Below, piece by piece: positions 12,793 through 23,599 of a stretch of DNA of 64,000 nucleotides. The notes under the pieces are model-generated. The model worked only from the letters and a program-made list of their open reading frames with translations, had not been told where the DNA came from and made no database searches. Positions within the stretch are counted from its first letter, which is position 1, and each line of letters begins with the position of its first letter. Both the position numbers and the translations under genes were made by a program. The stretch comes from Dendrobium chrysotoxum (Eukaryota; Streptophyta; Magnoliopsida; Asparagales; Orchidaceae): assembly GCA_019925795.1 (NCBI GenBank), contig CM034314.1, positions 28,017,774 through 28,081,773 on the forward strand, in the 5' to 3' direction.

Positions 12793-12957
12793 ATGGGAGG
12801 AAAGAAGAGAAAACATTCTTCCTTAAAGAAGAAAAAGCTTCTCTATAAAAATGAAGAACTATTTCCTACTTTAAACTTTTTGAGTTCTTCTATTTCTAGC
12901 ACATTAAATGAATTTAGAAATGAAGTTATTGAAGATACAATGGTTTACAATACATAA
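12793..12957 (+). pseudogene. 54-codon start of the late (env-position) ORF
   Basis: An open stretch of 54 codons begins MGGKKRKHSSLKKKK, a strongly basic N-terminus, and stops at TAA (12,955-12,957). The same frame continues past the stop with coding-like sequence to about 13,130, including FGFFIPERNFF and KLNFDGPGHLL. Placed after gag and before the 3' LTR, it corresponds to the late ORF at 1,500-2,290 of the first element. An acidic run (GAG/GAA codons) at 13,185-13,210 resembles the acidic tail common in that family. Function unknown. Confidence 0.4.
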
Positions 12958-13589
12958 ATGAGAGATTGCATGCGTGTAAGGTTCTCAATATGAATTTTCT
13001 CCTAGTCAAGATGTTTGGCTTTTTTATTCCTGAAAGAAATTTCTTCATGGAAAAATTAAATTTTGATGGTCCAGGCCATTTACTATCATTTAAATATATT
13101 AATATGATGCTCTAAAAATTTAGGATAAAAAATCTTTTCACATTTCAAGGTTAATGGTCATAGATTGAAACCTTATGAATGATGATGAGGAGGAGGAAGA
13201 GGAAGATCCATATTCTTCTAGTTAGGAGACTGGGCTGAGTAGAGAGAGAGAGTGAATGCGACCCTTATTTTTATAGTATTTTTTTCCTTTTATTTCTTTT
13301 CATTTCCTTGCTTTGGGGAGATCCTAGTGATGTGATAGTTTGAGATGTTTGTAGTTATGGGTTATCTTTGTTATGGCATGAGAGCTAAGGTTATTTTGAT
13401 GTTAGAGTGGTGCCTTAAGCATTAGTTATCTTGTATTATTTGCTAAGTTTTATATATATCACATGATTTTTTAGCCTTTTATATCATTCATATGAAAAAG
13501 CATGTGTCATTAAATATAATTCCAAATTGCTTGAATTTACATTTGATTTAATTGCCTTTAAGTTTACACTGTTACATCATCTTCTATTA

Positions 13590-14360
13590 ATATATATACT
13601 TTTTTATTATTTATTTAACCAGAATAAAAATAATAAAAAAATTATGTAAAATTAGAATAATAATAAAACCCTAGATTATAGTTTAAATGAACACTATATT
13701 ATAATTCATAAATTGGAAAACTTAATAACTAACTAACTTAGATCATTTAAACTATTGACTTAACTTCAATTTATAAGTTATACAATTATACATTGACCTT
13801 TGAATTGAAAAATGAATAATTAAAGTTAAAAGAATATATATATATATATAGCTAAAAATTAGAAATCATAGTCACTTGAAATTGGAACTAGTGATATTAA
13901 TAAATCCTTACACTAAAATAATGAAGATTGCAAGAGAATATAAGCAAAACTAATATTTAAAACCATTCATTATGTACTTGTTGAGTTTTAAAATGAAAGA
14001 AAAGAAGTACAATATATTTTTGAATTAGTACCAGTTAAAAGCTTAAAGTCTAACTGCAACCTTACACTTAAATTTATAAAAGATAAGATAGGAGAAATAG
14101 TACAAATGATGGTGAACTAATGAAATTTTAATTTTAATTACATCTATCAAAATTCAATAGTCAATGATTATATTCATAACATATAAATTCAAAATAAGCA
14201 ATGGTAAGGGTGGCGGATTAGGATGATTGTTAGGAATTTTCTAAACTTGAATTATAACTTTATACATTTAATACTTTTAAATTATCAAGTTTTACTTTGG
14301 TCATTAATTAATCAAAAGTGTAGATTTCTTATTTGCTTGAGGACAAATAAGAGTTTAAAC
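13590..14360 (+). other. AT-rich 3' region shared by Athila-like elements
   Basis: Non-coding. It aligns with the inverse of about 52,860-53,560 in the minus-strand Athila-like element: shared phrases include 'ccctagattatag' and 'cataacatataa' type stretches. It includes a short (AT) run at 13,834-13,851. Confidence 0.55.
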
Positions 14361-14371
14361 GGGGGAGATTT
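14337..14371 (+). promoter_or_regulatory. GAGGACAA motif and polypurine tract before the 3' LTR
   Basis: 'gaggacaaataagag' is followed by 'gggggagattt' and then the LTR start TGATAAG at 14,372. The polypurine tract primes plus-strand DNA synthesis in LTR elements. The same arrangement, inverted, lies at 52,685-52,735. Confidence 0.75.
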
Positions 14372-15846
14372 TGATAAGTATAAATTATGTATAATTTATT
14401 ATAATTAAATTTAAATAAAAATGTGTTATGTTAGTTACTTTTGTATAGAAAAAAACTCAAAAATGGTAAACAAATACAAAGGATCAGGCAATATTGTAGC
14501 GCTAGAGGAAACACCATCGCCACTCTCCATTCAACATCATTGAAGCATCACTTTTGGATATTGTCACATGGTACTCTTTTTTTACAAGTATTGTAATAGC
14601 ATCATAGTCAGCGACACAACATTTTAAGTGCCTCTTCTTAAAAAAATCTACTTGACAGCACCAGGTTCTCGGGCAGATAAATACTGCAGTGCGACACATT
14701 TTAACGCCTCAGTGCCATTTTGTCCACTCGGGCATCACATCACTCTAATTTTTATAGTGCCACGGTGCTGCAGTTATAACTTTCAAGAGACACATCATTG
14801 AAGTGAAAAGACACAACTATTCATTTGATAACTATTCCACATCATCAAACAACATGGTGAACCAAATATTTCAGTTCCAAGGTGCTAGTTCACTTTCAAG
14901 CACCGTAGTGCCACAGTGCTAGAAACCTTTTTTATATTTTCCTCTAAATAGATATTTTATTCTATTTGTGAGGAGTTCAATCACTTGTATAAAACTTAGT
15001 ACATTTCAGTGTGCTTCTCTATTAACCTCTTAGAGTAAAATCTAAGGGAGTCTAGGGAAGTACAGGATATAATATATTGGAGTGTTTAGCATGTATTTGT
15101 TGAAGCAACCCTATAAGGGAAGGAAGAAGGAGTGTACATGAGATACTTTGATCCTACCTGTTGAGAAAATTGTATTATTTCTCTTGCCTTTTGATTCTTC
15201 TATGAATACAATGAAAATGAATTTTCTTCCTATTTATTCTATGTCTAGATAGATCTCTTATTTTAGACTGATAATGTAAAGAGAACTTTAAGTACTAATG
15301 AAAACTTTTATACTTTAAAGATTTAATGATATTCTCTATTATCTCATGTTCTTCATTTAATGCACATAGTGGCCATGTGTGTAGTTAAAACATAGTGTGA
15401 TGTATAGCCTCGATGGAAGAATGCAAGAATAATTAGGAATATTGAGATAGAATGTTGGCATACCTAGACATAGGATGTTTAAAAATTCTAGGTTTTAAAG
15501 GAGAAATTATAACTGTAGGAGGTCAGCAGATATCCTTTTCACCCCTATAAGCTCGATAGTGATCTAGGGATACACTTGCTCTAAATCACATCTAAAATTA
15601 AGAGTCTCATTAAAATAAAAGATATTTTGCATTCATCAATCTAAACTATTTTATTAAATATTGTATCAACTATTCTACTATTTTTATACAATGATACAAT
15701 GACATAAACTCCAAAAATATCATTTTTATTTCAGTAGGATAACTTATGCATTTAGAGTAAGCAGTAGTAGTTTTTGTTGCAAGTAAGCATAACACTTCCT
15801 CATGGGTTCAATGCTCTACATCATCACTTTATTACTTGATTCAACA
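14372..15846 (+). repeat. 3' LTR of the 10-16 kb Athila-like element
   Basis: TGATAAG...TCAACA, about 1,475 bases, homologous to the 5' LTR (1,454 bases). The U3 GGCRCT-type tract runs from about 14,495 to 14,930. The right edge abuts Tat-like integrase remnants. Confidence 0.75.
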
Positions 15847-15989
15847 AGTACACGTACGTAATTTAAGTGGGCTTCCATTATTAAAATATCAAAGAAAACC
15901 TAAGCATTATTCATCATTAATAGAATAAGCAATTATTACATAGTCTATAATAAAGCTTTTCTTATCTACATGCATAAGTCTACACCATT

Positions 15990-16130
15990 AGTAGTACATA
16001 ATCATCTTTTGATAGTGGGAGGCATTTGAGGTATGACCTAGTAAAGGCCTTGTATAGTTCATCACATAAAATGATAAAGTTTGTAGCATATATCTAAATT
16101 CAAATATCAATTATTAGGTCTTCAGGCAAT
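15990..16130 (-). pseudogene. Tat-like integrase N-terminal fragment
   Basis: One minus-strand frame reads DELYKAFTRSYLKCLPLSKD, matching the stretch before the HHCC zinc finger of Tat-type integrases (type: LY.R.F..P.LRCL). The zinc finger and catalytic core are gone; the similarity ends close to the Athila-like LTR edge at 15,847. Confidence 0.5.
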
Positions 16131-16529
16131 GTCCATTCTATAAGAAAGACATGGTGGGGTCAATTCAAAAGTGCACTATTGGTTCTTTAGTGGATTTTAT
16201 TACCCAAGTTCCTTCAATGCTGAAAATTCCTATCTCTTTGATACACCTTTTCTCAAAGAGATATATTTTTATTGATAAACTTACATATAGTTATTAGTTT
16301 GGATAATGAATCACATATGTGTTTACTCCTAGAGTATGTGGATGATTTTATTTGTCTTTTTGCAAGCAAGATGTAACTTTACTAAAAGATAATATTGTAC
16401 CACTTATAAATTATAACCATCAAAGTCTCCCTCATTATGGGAAGCTACAAGTTAAGAGTTGGTACGAATCATTAGGTTCTAAACTTCATAGCCAATGGTA
16501 AATTTTGGACCTATAATGAGAGATTTATA

Positions 16530-16790
16530 CTCAATGATATTAGTTGCAAGGAAGTATAAGTGGAGCTCCTAGTCTAAGCTTATTGGAAGGAGACAAGTAG
16601 GATTCTGGCCTACCAGAGCATTTTAAAGCCCCATCAACATATAACCACCAAAAAGGAAATGGGGGAGAAAGAGTAGGTTGTTTGAGAGAGAAAGGGATGG
16701 TGGATTTGACTATAAATTTTGTAAGTACTTGCAACATGATATATGGTCTAGGGAAGAAAAGAATATTAAACTCTCTTAGATTCATTGACT
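16530..16790 (-). pseudogene. Tat-like RNase H fragment
   Basis: The minus-strand frame contains VLTKFIV, then WWLYVDGALKCSG, the conserved YVDG start of the RNase H domain in Tat elements (its Asp is the first catalytic residue). RNase H degrades the RNA strand of the cDNA hybrid. Sequence downstream is out of frame. Confidence 0.6.
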
Positions 16791-17149
16791 ACTTGATAAA
16801 TCTTATTGAAGCCCCTAGTTTTTGAAGGATGTTTAATAATGGGAGGTGGTTGTAGACACTAATGGTGTGGGTTTAAAAATATAGCTCTATTTTTCATGTT
16901 GAAAATACTAGGGCTTATGCTATTTTATCAGCTAATGGATACGCCCTTTTGTGTTAGAAAGTATCTTTCTAAGATAAAATATAGTACAATATACTACATT
17001 CTCCTCTCATACTAGGTCTAATCTTATAGCATGAGGAGAGATAACGAGTTAACATGTAATATCTCACATTGTATTATTCTTAACAATTGAAATACATGTA
17101 TATTTTGAATCAAAAGTTGCTTGGCACTTATCTATCCATTGAGAAAGAG

Positions 17150-17990
17150 TGTTATAGGTTCCCTTTAGTATATTAAAGAATGGTAAATATTTATCTCCAG
17201 AGAAAGTTAAGAAGTAAGAAAAAGTTGCCATTCTACCATTCAGACCCTACAAATTTTTAATATTTCATAGGAATAGTATATCCATGATTATCTTGATCTT
17301 CTTATAATTGGATTCAATCTCATGATGGATGACCCTAAATTTAGAAAACATTTTCAACATGACTTTAAAATTGCACTTGCTAGATTCAATCGCATATTGT
17401 GACATCAAAAGATATAAATGTATTACTCCAAATTAAAGATATATTATAATTTTCTTATTCTTTTTTATAATGTGTCATTAAAATATACACCCTATAAAGT
17501 ATTTGAAGATCCTATTTATGAGAATTTGATTGGTAAATACAACATTCTCCAACTTAGAAGGCATGACTTGGTAATCTTATCTATCTAAAAGCAATTGCCT
17601 CATGGTCCACATGGTTCATCTTTATATGATTTTAATTAGAGTAAGCATCTATAAAGCTTAGTAATTGATTCTAGATGTAACATCAATGAGTTAATTTATA
17701 AGAGAAATTGTAAAATTATCTTTAGGGGAAGCTTTGTTAAAGTTAGTATAATCAACACACATTCTTTCGGTGATATTGGCCTTATTAAGTATGTCAACAT
17801 TTGCCAGTCAACTCGGATAGTGTAATTATCATATAAATCTAGCTTCTAATAGGTTATCAACTTCATGTTCAATTATTTGTTGGTGATCTGGTGTATAATT
17901 TTGCTTCTTCTAGATAATTAGTTTACATGTTGGATCTATCTTGAAGGAATGTGTAATTATTTTGAGGTATAAGAAAGGCATCTTTGTTCA
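17150..17990 (-). pseudogene. Tat-like reverse transcriptase fragment
   Basis: Minus-strand readings include a stretch resembling the Tat motif '...H.L.IDP' (HSFKIDPTCK), then LANVDILNK and CVDYTNFNKASPKD, which corresponds to the conserved VDFTDLNKACPKD block. RT copies element RNA to DNA. Frames change several times and the catalytic YxDD region cannot be followed. Strongly decayed. Confidence 0.65.
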
Positions 17991-18229
17991 CTCATAAAAA
18001 ATCTACATATTTTAGCTTATGCTCATCAAAGAGTAGATTATCGACTTGTATTGTATGTGAAGTATACTCTTCAAATATAATGGTATAAGTTAGATTTTCT
18101 TTTGAAAGGTGTTCTTTGGGAGATGTCTTTACCTATAAGGTCAAAATTTTAAATCTTAAGGGTCACTGATGGATAGGGTCGAGCAATCTTGAGGTAACAT
18201 TATTATGACATATATTAATTTCTACACAC

Positions 18230-18540
18230 TACATTGATCTTGATAGAAATTAAGAGCTTTAACCTAAGGTTGAGAACATAAGTACTAGCTTTAATGATTG
18301 ACTAGAGAGGCCTCCCAAAGATGGCATTATATGCTAAATTTGATTTACCACTACAAAGTAGATTGATTGAGTCTCTTATCATGAGTTTTATTCAAGTGTG
18401 ATAGAGAAAGTGATTATGCCTTCCACTTGTATCGGTCATTTGTAGAACCCGTACTAAGAAAGGTGACATAGATCATAACATCGATGGAGCTCCCATTATT
18501 AATTAAAATTCTTTATGGTATATACATGGTTCCCAATCCT
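18230..18540 (-). pseudogene. Tat-like protease fragment, catalytic Asp changed
   Basis: The minus strand reads RILINNGSSIDVM; Tat-type proteases have a D-x-G-S-S motif at this place, so Asp appears replaced by Asn. Further on, a GRP-containing block resembling 'ailGRP.l' follows. Upstream, the stretch ending at 18,545 contains ISFDNSNLEGFKFHIKSIYH, resembling the conserved lead-in to the protease. Confidence 0.55.
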
Positions 18541-18829
18541 TGTGCTAATGATATATGGATTTGATGTGGAATTTGAACCCCTCTAAGTTAGAGTTATCAA
18601 AAGAAATAGAGTGATTAATATAAGAATTCTTTGGAACTAGCTCCTCAAATATAAAGATGAAGACTTTGTTAGATATTAACATACCTTTGGAAGGTTTTAA
18701 TCTTACCATCCATTTAGCAATTGCCATATTACGACTTCTATGCTAGCTGCCCACTAATGATAGCAATACATATAGGTGAGTTGTTTTTGAATGAATCAAC
18801 CAAGATAGTCTTATTTAATCTGCCTCTTA

Positions 18830-19760
18830 ATACCTTCTTCGATCTACTTGCATGCTTCAACGGTCTTTTTGTGGTATGATCAAAGTGACCACATTGCTCT
18901 TGATTACTTGAGTCTAGCTTTAATATATTTAGATACTTAATAGTTTATACATCACAGATGATCATCAGGATATTACTTATGGGATGTGTTGGATTGTTTG
19001 TACTTCTTTTCAGGTCGAAGCTCACATTATTGGTGTGCTGATCATAGGGGAGGTCATGATTCCTTTATTTCTGCTACTTTTTCATTGATATAATTAATTA
19101 GTACCTTTAGGTTTATTTTGTGTTTTCTTGTAGGCTGCATAAATTATTTTTGATGGGTATTAATAGCCTTATTATTTAAGATTTGTGTTTCAATATGATG
19201 GATTACATCAAGATAAAAATGAAATATATCTCTCATTCATGATGAATATAAAAGCCTAGGATGGAGCCATCCTAGGAAGACCCATCTTAACTACTTAGTA
19301 TCTACTCCTAGGATTTGGCAAGCTTCAAAAGAGAATTTCTGGAAGTACTCCTTGATTGACTCTCCTTCATTAAAACAAATTCTTAATATGTGAGAAGAGT
19401 CGTAGATAATTATTTTATTTGCAACAAATTATTTGATAAAGAGTTTGTCAAACTAGGTGAAAGGGGGGATGATCCCTCCTTGAAAAGACTATAGTAATAT
19501 GTGAGCTTGTCTTTTGGGGGTAATAGAAAAGATTTGATAGAGGAGAGCATTTAAGGCTCATTGAATCTTCATGATGATCTTGTAATGATTGACATGTTCA
19601 TAAGAGTCTATTCTAAATAACTTAAAGCTCATTGAAATTGGGTGCTGAGGGATAGGTTCAATTAAAGATGATGAATCCTAAAACTTATTTCAAAAAGGGA
19701 TCCAAAACCCACCACTAAAGAAAAATTCCTCTTAGACTAAGCTTTGCAATTTATTATATA
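18830..19760 (-). pseudogene. Tat-like gag remnant with zinc-knuckle relic
   Basis: Around 19,500-19,650 the minus strand reads EPIPQHPISMSFKL and then SYEHVNHYK, which correspond to the gag motif P.P..f..P...YDG..DP..H. Around 19,340-19,400 it reads ILRICFNEGESIKEYFQKF, like the conserved 'L..IrQg..ESlreY..rF'. Near 18,840-18,900 a CGHFDHTTK run matches the position of the C-x-x-H...GHDT zinc knuckle. Several stops are present. Confidence 0.65.
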
Positions 19761-20069
19761 GGTTATTATTCAGGGTGACAATGAGTCGAGGTTGTGCTAA
19801 GTTCCTAATGATTGCTAGAGTAGCATAGGTTGGCAGGGCTACATAAGATTGATATGTAGAACTAGTTGTGTCAATGAGATTGGTATCCTACTGTGATAAA
19901 GTAGAAACCCTTTTCTAATGGAAAGGGGACTATGTACTAATGTTCTCAAGTTGAATAATCTTGATTGGTAGCTGATTTTGAGGGAGGTGGGTCACTTCTT
20001 GGCAAGCTAATGTTGGATGGGGAGCCACTTGTAGGAGCTAAATGATTTCATTTCAAAATGACATCAAAG

Positions 20070-21050
20070 TGTTGTATACTAGAAAACTCAAAGCAATAGA
20101 GAGATAGAATTTTGCATCTTAGCTTTACATAAAGATAAAACAATTAAACAGATAAATAAAAGAACATGAGTATCACCAAAGTGTTTATGTGGAAAATCCA
20201 AAAAAAATGAAGAAAAAGATCAAGGGGCCTCGCCCACTAAAATGTTTCCCCTATATGAGCATTGATTCTAAATATTTGCCCATTTCTTAATTTGGAGGTG
20301 ACAAGATTCTATGATTATGAGGCGCGAAAAGAATATCACAAAGTTTGTATATGATGAAAGGGCATTCTAATTATTATGGCTAAGTGATAACGGTCTGGTA
20401 ATGTTGGTTGTGCAGCGACAACCCAATAATGATGATTTGGTAGTGGTCGTGGTGGTTCAATGCTAGCTGTATAGTGATGGTGGAGATTGGGTTGTGGCAG
20501 TCTGATGACAACAGTCGGGCAGAAGTAGTCCAATAATGGTTGTTGGGTGGAGGCGGTCTGACGTCCGTGGTGGATATCTGAGATTCTTCAAACCCCTAAG
20601 TTATCTTGAATCTCTAAACAATGGGCACTCCTTGTAAAAAGTGGGGTCTATTTGTATTTTTATTTTCATAGTGGCATGTCTCATAATTGTGTAGAAAATC
20701 TGGAACACTCCAACGGGCAGGCCATTACAATTCCATTGATTATAGAGCATCCATTCAACATTTAAGTGCCTTAATATTTTCAAAATTAATTTATCTTGTA
20801 CTCGTTGGATTCATTTTATTGAGATACTCGATTTGATTATAAGCATACCAAATTTGGAAATAATTTAGTCCATAAATTAACATTCCAAAATTTTTAATTT
20901 TGCTTCAAGCTCTTCATCTAGGCTTATTTGGACTCGGATCAAATTAATTTTGTTTCGTTTGACTATAAGTTTGTTAAAATCAGAATTTGGGCGATCATAC
21001 ATTTAATTTTAAAAACTTTCAATCGAAATGTGCATTGAGATTGACTTTAA
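20070..21050 (-). repeat. Tat-type LTR, copy 1 (5' LTR of the decayed element)
   Basis: On the plus strand it begins 'tgttgtatactagaa'. It then shows the block 'tttatgtggaaaatcc' with a 'ggcctcgccca' phrase, a TGG-rich part (20,380-20,570), and the phrases 'actcgatttgattataagc' and 'actataagtttgttaaaat'. The same blocks in the same order occur at 32,547-33,518 and 51,030-52,250. Lying just upstream of the gag, it is read as the 5' LTR. The outer edge is approximate. Confidence 0.65.
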
Positions 21051-21499
21051 GTCCAATCAAGTGAAGCTTCGATGATGCATCATACACATTTGAATATATA
21101 AAAAATATTATATATTATTTAATTTATTATGCCAACTACATTTGACAATTAAAATTTATCACAAGATTCTTTCCGGAACTTCTTTAGCATTAATTAAGAA
21201 GTTATGAAATACCTTTATTACAATAATAATAATGTTTTTTGATAGTAAAATCAAAGTTTCAATAAGCCTAGCTAGGCATATATGCCAAGATCAGTCATTT
21301 TTAATTTACAAAAGAGGGTAAATAGTTGTTAATTGTCTTTTCTTAAGAAAAAAATGTAGGAAAGATCTCAATTCTAATATAGTATTCAAAATAAATTAAA
21401 CCAACAATTGAAGAAAATCTCATGCATCAAATATTTCCTTAAAAATATAAGGAAGAGACTGCACATGCAAATACAAAAAAAAAGAGTCCTTTTCGAGAG

Positions 21500-21608
21500 A
21501 TTATTACGTGCAGAGTTCGGACCGGAGCTACGTCCAGATTCTGTGACTGAACTGCGAACACTCACAGAATCCGGACGTAGCTCCGGTCTGAACTCTGCAC
21601 GTAATAAT
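21500..21608. repeat. foldback element: 47-bp inverted arms, 15-bp loop
   Basis: The arms at 21,500-21,546 and 21,562-21,608 are inverted copies with two mismatches, starting 'attattacgtgcagag'. They are much more GC-rich than the surroundings. The overlapping ORFs on both strands are by-products of the palindrome. A diverged relative is at 50,019-50,241. Flanks carry a shorter imperfect inverted match ('tttcgagaga' against 'cctcgaagag'), suggesting the element is slightly larger. Confidence 0.8.
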
Positions 21609-22195
21609 ATCTCCTCCTTTCCTCGAAGAGAACGAGGGGACATACAAGAATGTCAAATTTACTTATAATAATAAAAAAAAATCTAACTAAATTATCAACT
21701 GTTTATATAGTAATTATTTTAACATTATAAAAAAATAATAATAAAATTAAAAATAGACATATATACTATATAGACCAGAGAAGCACGATCCGTCCACAGC
21801 AAGGAACAAATGCAATTTAAGAAGTGCTAGCAACAGCAGCAGCTACTACAAGTAGTGATTCACATGTGCTGCCATTTTGTTGGCTAATGGCAGCATTAGC
21901 CACTAAGATAATGGGTAAGAATTCTTGCTTCGATTTTCCTAACCAATTTAATTTAATTTAATTGTGCAGAGTTGACCATATCACATTTATTTATTTTTAA
22001 ATTCTTTTTTTTACCGTTGTTCAGCTTAAATTGTGGATCATGTCTTACAGAAATCAAATGACAAATAATGTCACTAAATGTGCTTAAATGGTGAATTTAA
22101 GCTGTTAATAGCCCACAAAACCATTACTATTTAATCGAAAAACATCTTACAAAAATGATCGCTGCATAATTGGATCAAAAGATAATGTGTGACTT
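21609..22195. other. unassigned spacer with a small palindrome
   Basis: No gene seen. It contains a 'ggctaatggcagcattagcc' palindrome at about 21,888-21,907 and otherwise AT-rich sequence. Confidence 0.4.
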
Positions 22196-22197
22196 AT

Positions 22198-22263
22198 AAT
22201 TAAAATTTTTATACTAGAAAAGTGTTTTAAGAAGTATTAAGAAAGCCTTCTCCAACAAAGCCT
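22198..22263. repeat. MITE, right half only
   Basis: Shows the right half of the family described at 24,265-24,396: 'actagaaaagtg', 'ttaagaagtattaagaaag' and the terminal 'caacaaagcct'. The left half is not recognisable. Confidence 0.6.
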
Positions 22264-22269
22264 AAGCCT

Positions 22270-22384
22270 AAGGCTTTGTTGGGGACGGTTTTCTTATTGC
22301 TTCTTAAAGTAGCTTTTTAGTACATAAATTTTAATTTTTGTACTAAAAACCTGCTTTAAGAAGCAATAAGAAAGCCGTTCTGGG
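22270..22384. repeat. MITE of the GGCTTCGTTTGGGA family
   Basis: Starts 'aggctttgttggggacgg' and shows the inverted internal blocks 'ttcttaaagtagctttttag' and its complement. The right terminus is lost where it fuses to the next copy at 'ttctgggacgg'. Confidence 0.75.
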
Positions 22385-22503
22385 ACGGTTTTCTTACTGT
22401 TTTCTAAAGCAACTTTTTACTATAAAAATTTCTTAAACTGAACATTTTTGTATGAAAAAATTGTGTTTTGAAATTAATAAAAAAGCTATTCCAAATAAAG
22501 CCT
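22385..22503. repeat. MITE of the same family, left terminus lost
   Basis: Continues directly from the previous copy with 'acggttttcttactg' and ends 'ccaaataaagcct'. A head-to-tail fusion sharing the GGGACGG block. Confidence 0.75.
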
Positions 22504-22509
22504 AAGTCA

Positions 22510-23050
22510 TTTTGGGTTATGTGATATAGATGATAAGCTAAGTTAGGTGATCTCTTATGTAGGGTTTACATGCTTGAAGGCTTTCATGATATATCCACAT
22601 GGCTAGGTTTTTGTGAATGACTACATGAAGAATACACATCTTCTCTTGATTGAGAGTTACATATTGTGAACATGCATCCATTTTCTATACTTAACAAGGA
22701 GAAAAATAAAGACAAATTATAATTGATTTCAACAATTAGAGGATATAGTCGTCATTCATAGGAGATAAAGACCACAACAAGAAAGAAACCAATGAAAAAG
22801 GCTGTTGTAAGGTTCTTTCTTCCAATGGGCAACTCGGACATTAACTTATCTTCTCTCTCTCCCTCTCTTCTCTCTCTCTTCTTTTGTGTCGTATCAAATA
22901 TTTCATTTAATGGATTTATTTATAATGATAATTAAGTATGAGTTTAAAAACATATAATTATTTACAAATTTTAGTAAAATTTATAAGTGCTTTTGATCAA
23001 CAAACATTTTATAGTACATGAAAAGATCTTATCATATTTATCATTACAAA
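22510..23050. other. unassigned spacer
   Basis: AT-rich, no recognised gene. A CT-rich tract at 22,848-22,882 resembles the pyrimidine patches of plant promoters, but no gene follows. Confidence 0.4.
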
Positions 23051-23053
23051 TCT

Positions 23054-23590
23054 CACTACACTAAATTTACTCAATACCGGCGGCATTTTCGGCGGTCAAA
23101 TCACCTCGAGTAAAAAACAATGCTAATACCGACGTTTAACCGTCAGAAAAGCCGCTGTTAATTTCTATCTGCGACGCCATTATCGGCGGTCATGGCGCCG
23201 GTTTTAAGTGTCAATTCTCTAGCGGCTTTAACCGATGAAAATTCCACTGGTCTTCACCCTAATATCCCAACCCGTCATCCCCTTCTTCTCATTTCAGCTC
23301 TTCGTTTCATTCGTCTATCCAGAGAAAGCGAGAAAGTCCAACAGGCCTTCCGCCCTAGCCTATCCAATGTGGAAAAAGCGGTGGTCTGACCGCTGGTAAT
23401 CGCCGACGGTTTCCCTACGGTTTTTTCATCGAATATTTCCAAACCGCTAGTAATTATAGCTGCCGGAAAAAGACGGCCAATATTAATTTTCTACGCGGTT
23501 TATTCCGGCGGTTCTATAACCACCGGAAATTTGGGAAACCGCCAGTAATTGGGAACTATCCGCCGGGAATTGCCGCTGGTTCCTATAGTG
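23054..23590. mobile_element. non-autonomous CACTA transposon, 537 bp, TSD TCT
   Basis: Begins CACTACACTAAAT at 23,054 and ends CCTATAGTG at 23,590. Inverting the right end gives CACTATAGGAACC, so the termini are CACTA-type inverted repeats, flanked by a perfect 3-bp duplication TCT (23,051-23,053 and 23,591-23,593). Subterminal zones are packed with CCGGCGG, CCGCTGG and CCGCCGG-type motifs in both orientations, as expected for transposase binding in this superfamily. No transposase is encoded, so movement would need an autonomous relative. The middle (about 23,230-23,370) lacks these motifs and looks like unrelated captured sequence. Confidence 0.9.
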
Positions 23591-23599
23591 TCTCAATCC

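Larger units (their letters stand above)
9833..15846 (+). mobile_element. Athila-like Ty3/gypsy element with two LTRs, pol-less
   Basis: The 5' LTR (9,833-11,286) and 3' LTR (14,372-15,846) align along their whole length with many substitutions, mostly of C/T or G/A type. The internal 3.1 kb holds a gag remnant, then directly the downstream block (12,505-12,530, 'ctatttgggaggccaccca'), then a late ORF, an AT-rich region, a polypurine tract and the 3' LTR. Protease, RT, RNase H and integrase are absent. No convincing target duplication is visible (ATAAC on the left, AGTAC on the right). The LTR divergence indicates an old insertion. Confidence 0.75.
15847..21050 (-). mobile_element. decayed Tat-like Ty3/gypsy element, truncated at its integrase end
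   Basis: Read on the minus strand from right to left: LTR (20,070-21,050), gag (19,760-18,830), protease (18,540-18,230), RT (17,990-17,150), RNase H (16,790-16,530) and the integrase N-terminus (16,130-15,990). This is the gag-PR-RT-RH-INT order of Ty3/gypsy elements, and the individual motifs match the Tat (Ogre/Retand) lineage. The rest of the integrase and the 3' LTR are missing at the junction with the Athila-like LTR. Every domain is interrupted by stops or frameshifts. Confidence 0.7.

Noticed and set aside
20336..20533. Pro/His-rich minus-strand frame (also 51,387-51,683)
   Set aside because: Antisense reading of the TGG-rich block in a Tat-type LTR; the same block varies in length between copies.
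21386..21668. Two overlapping frames of about 85 codons on opposite strands
   Set aside because: Both arise from the GC-rich inverted repeat, whose arms translate similarly on either strand; no family motif.
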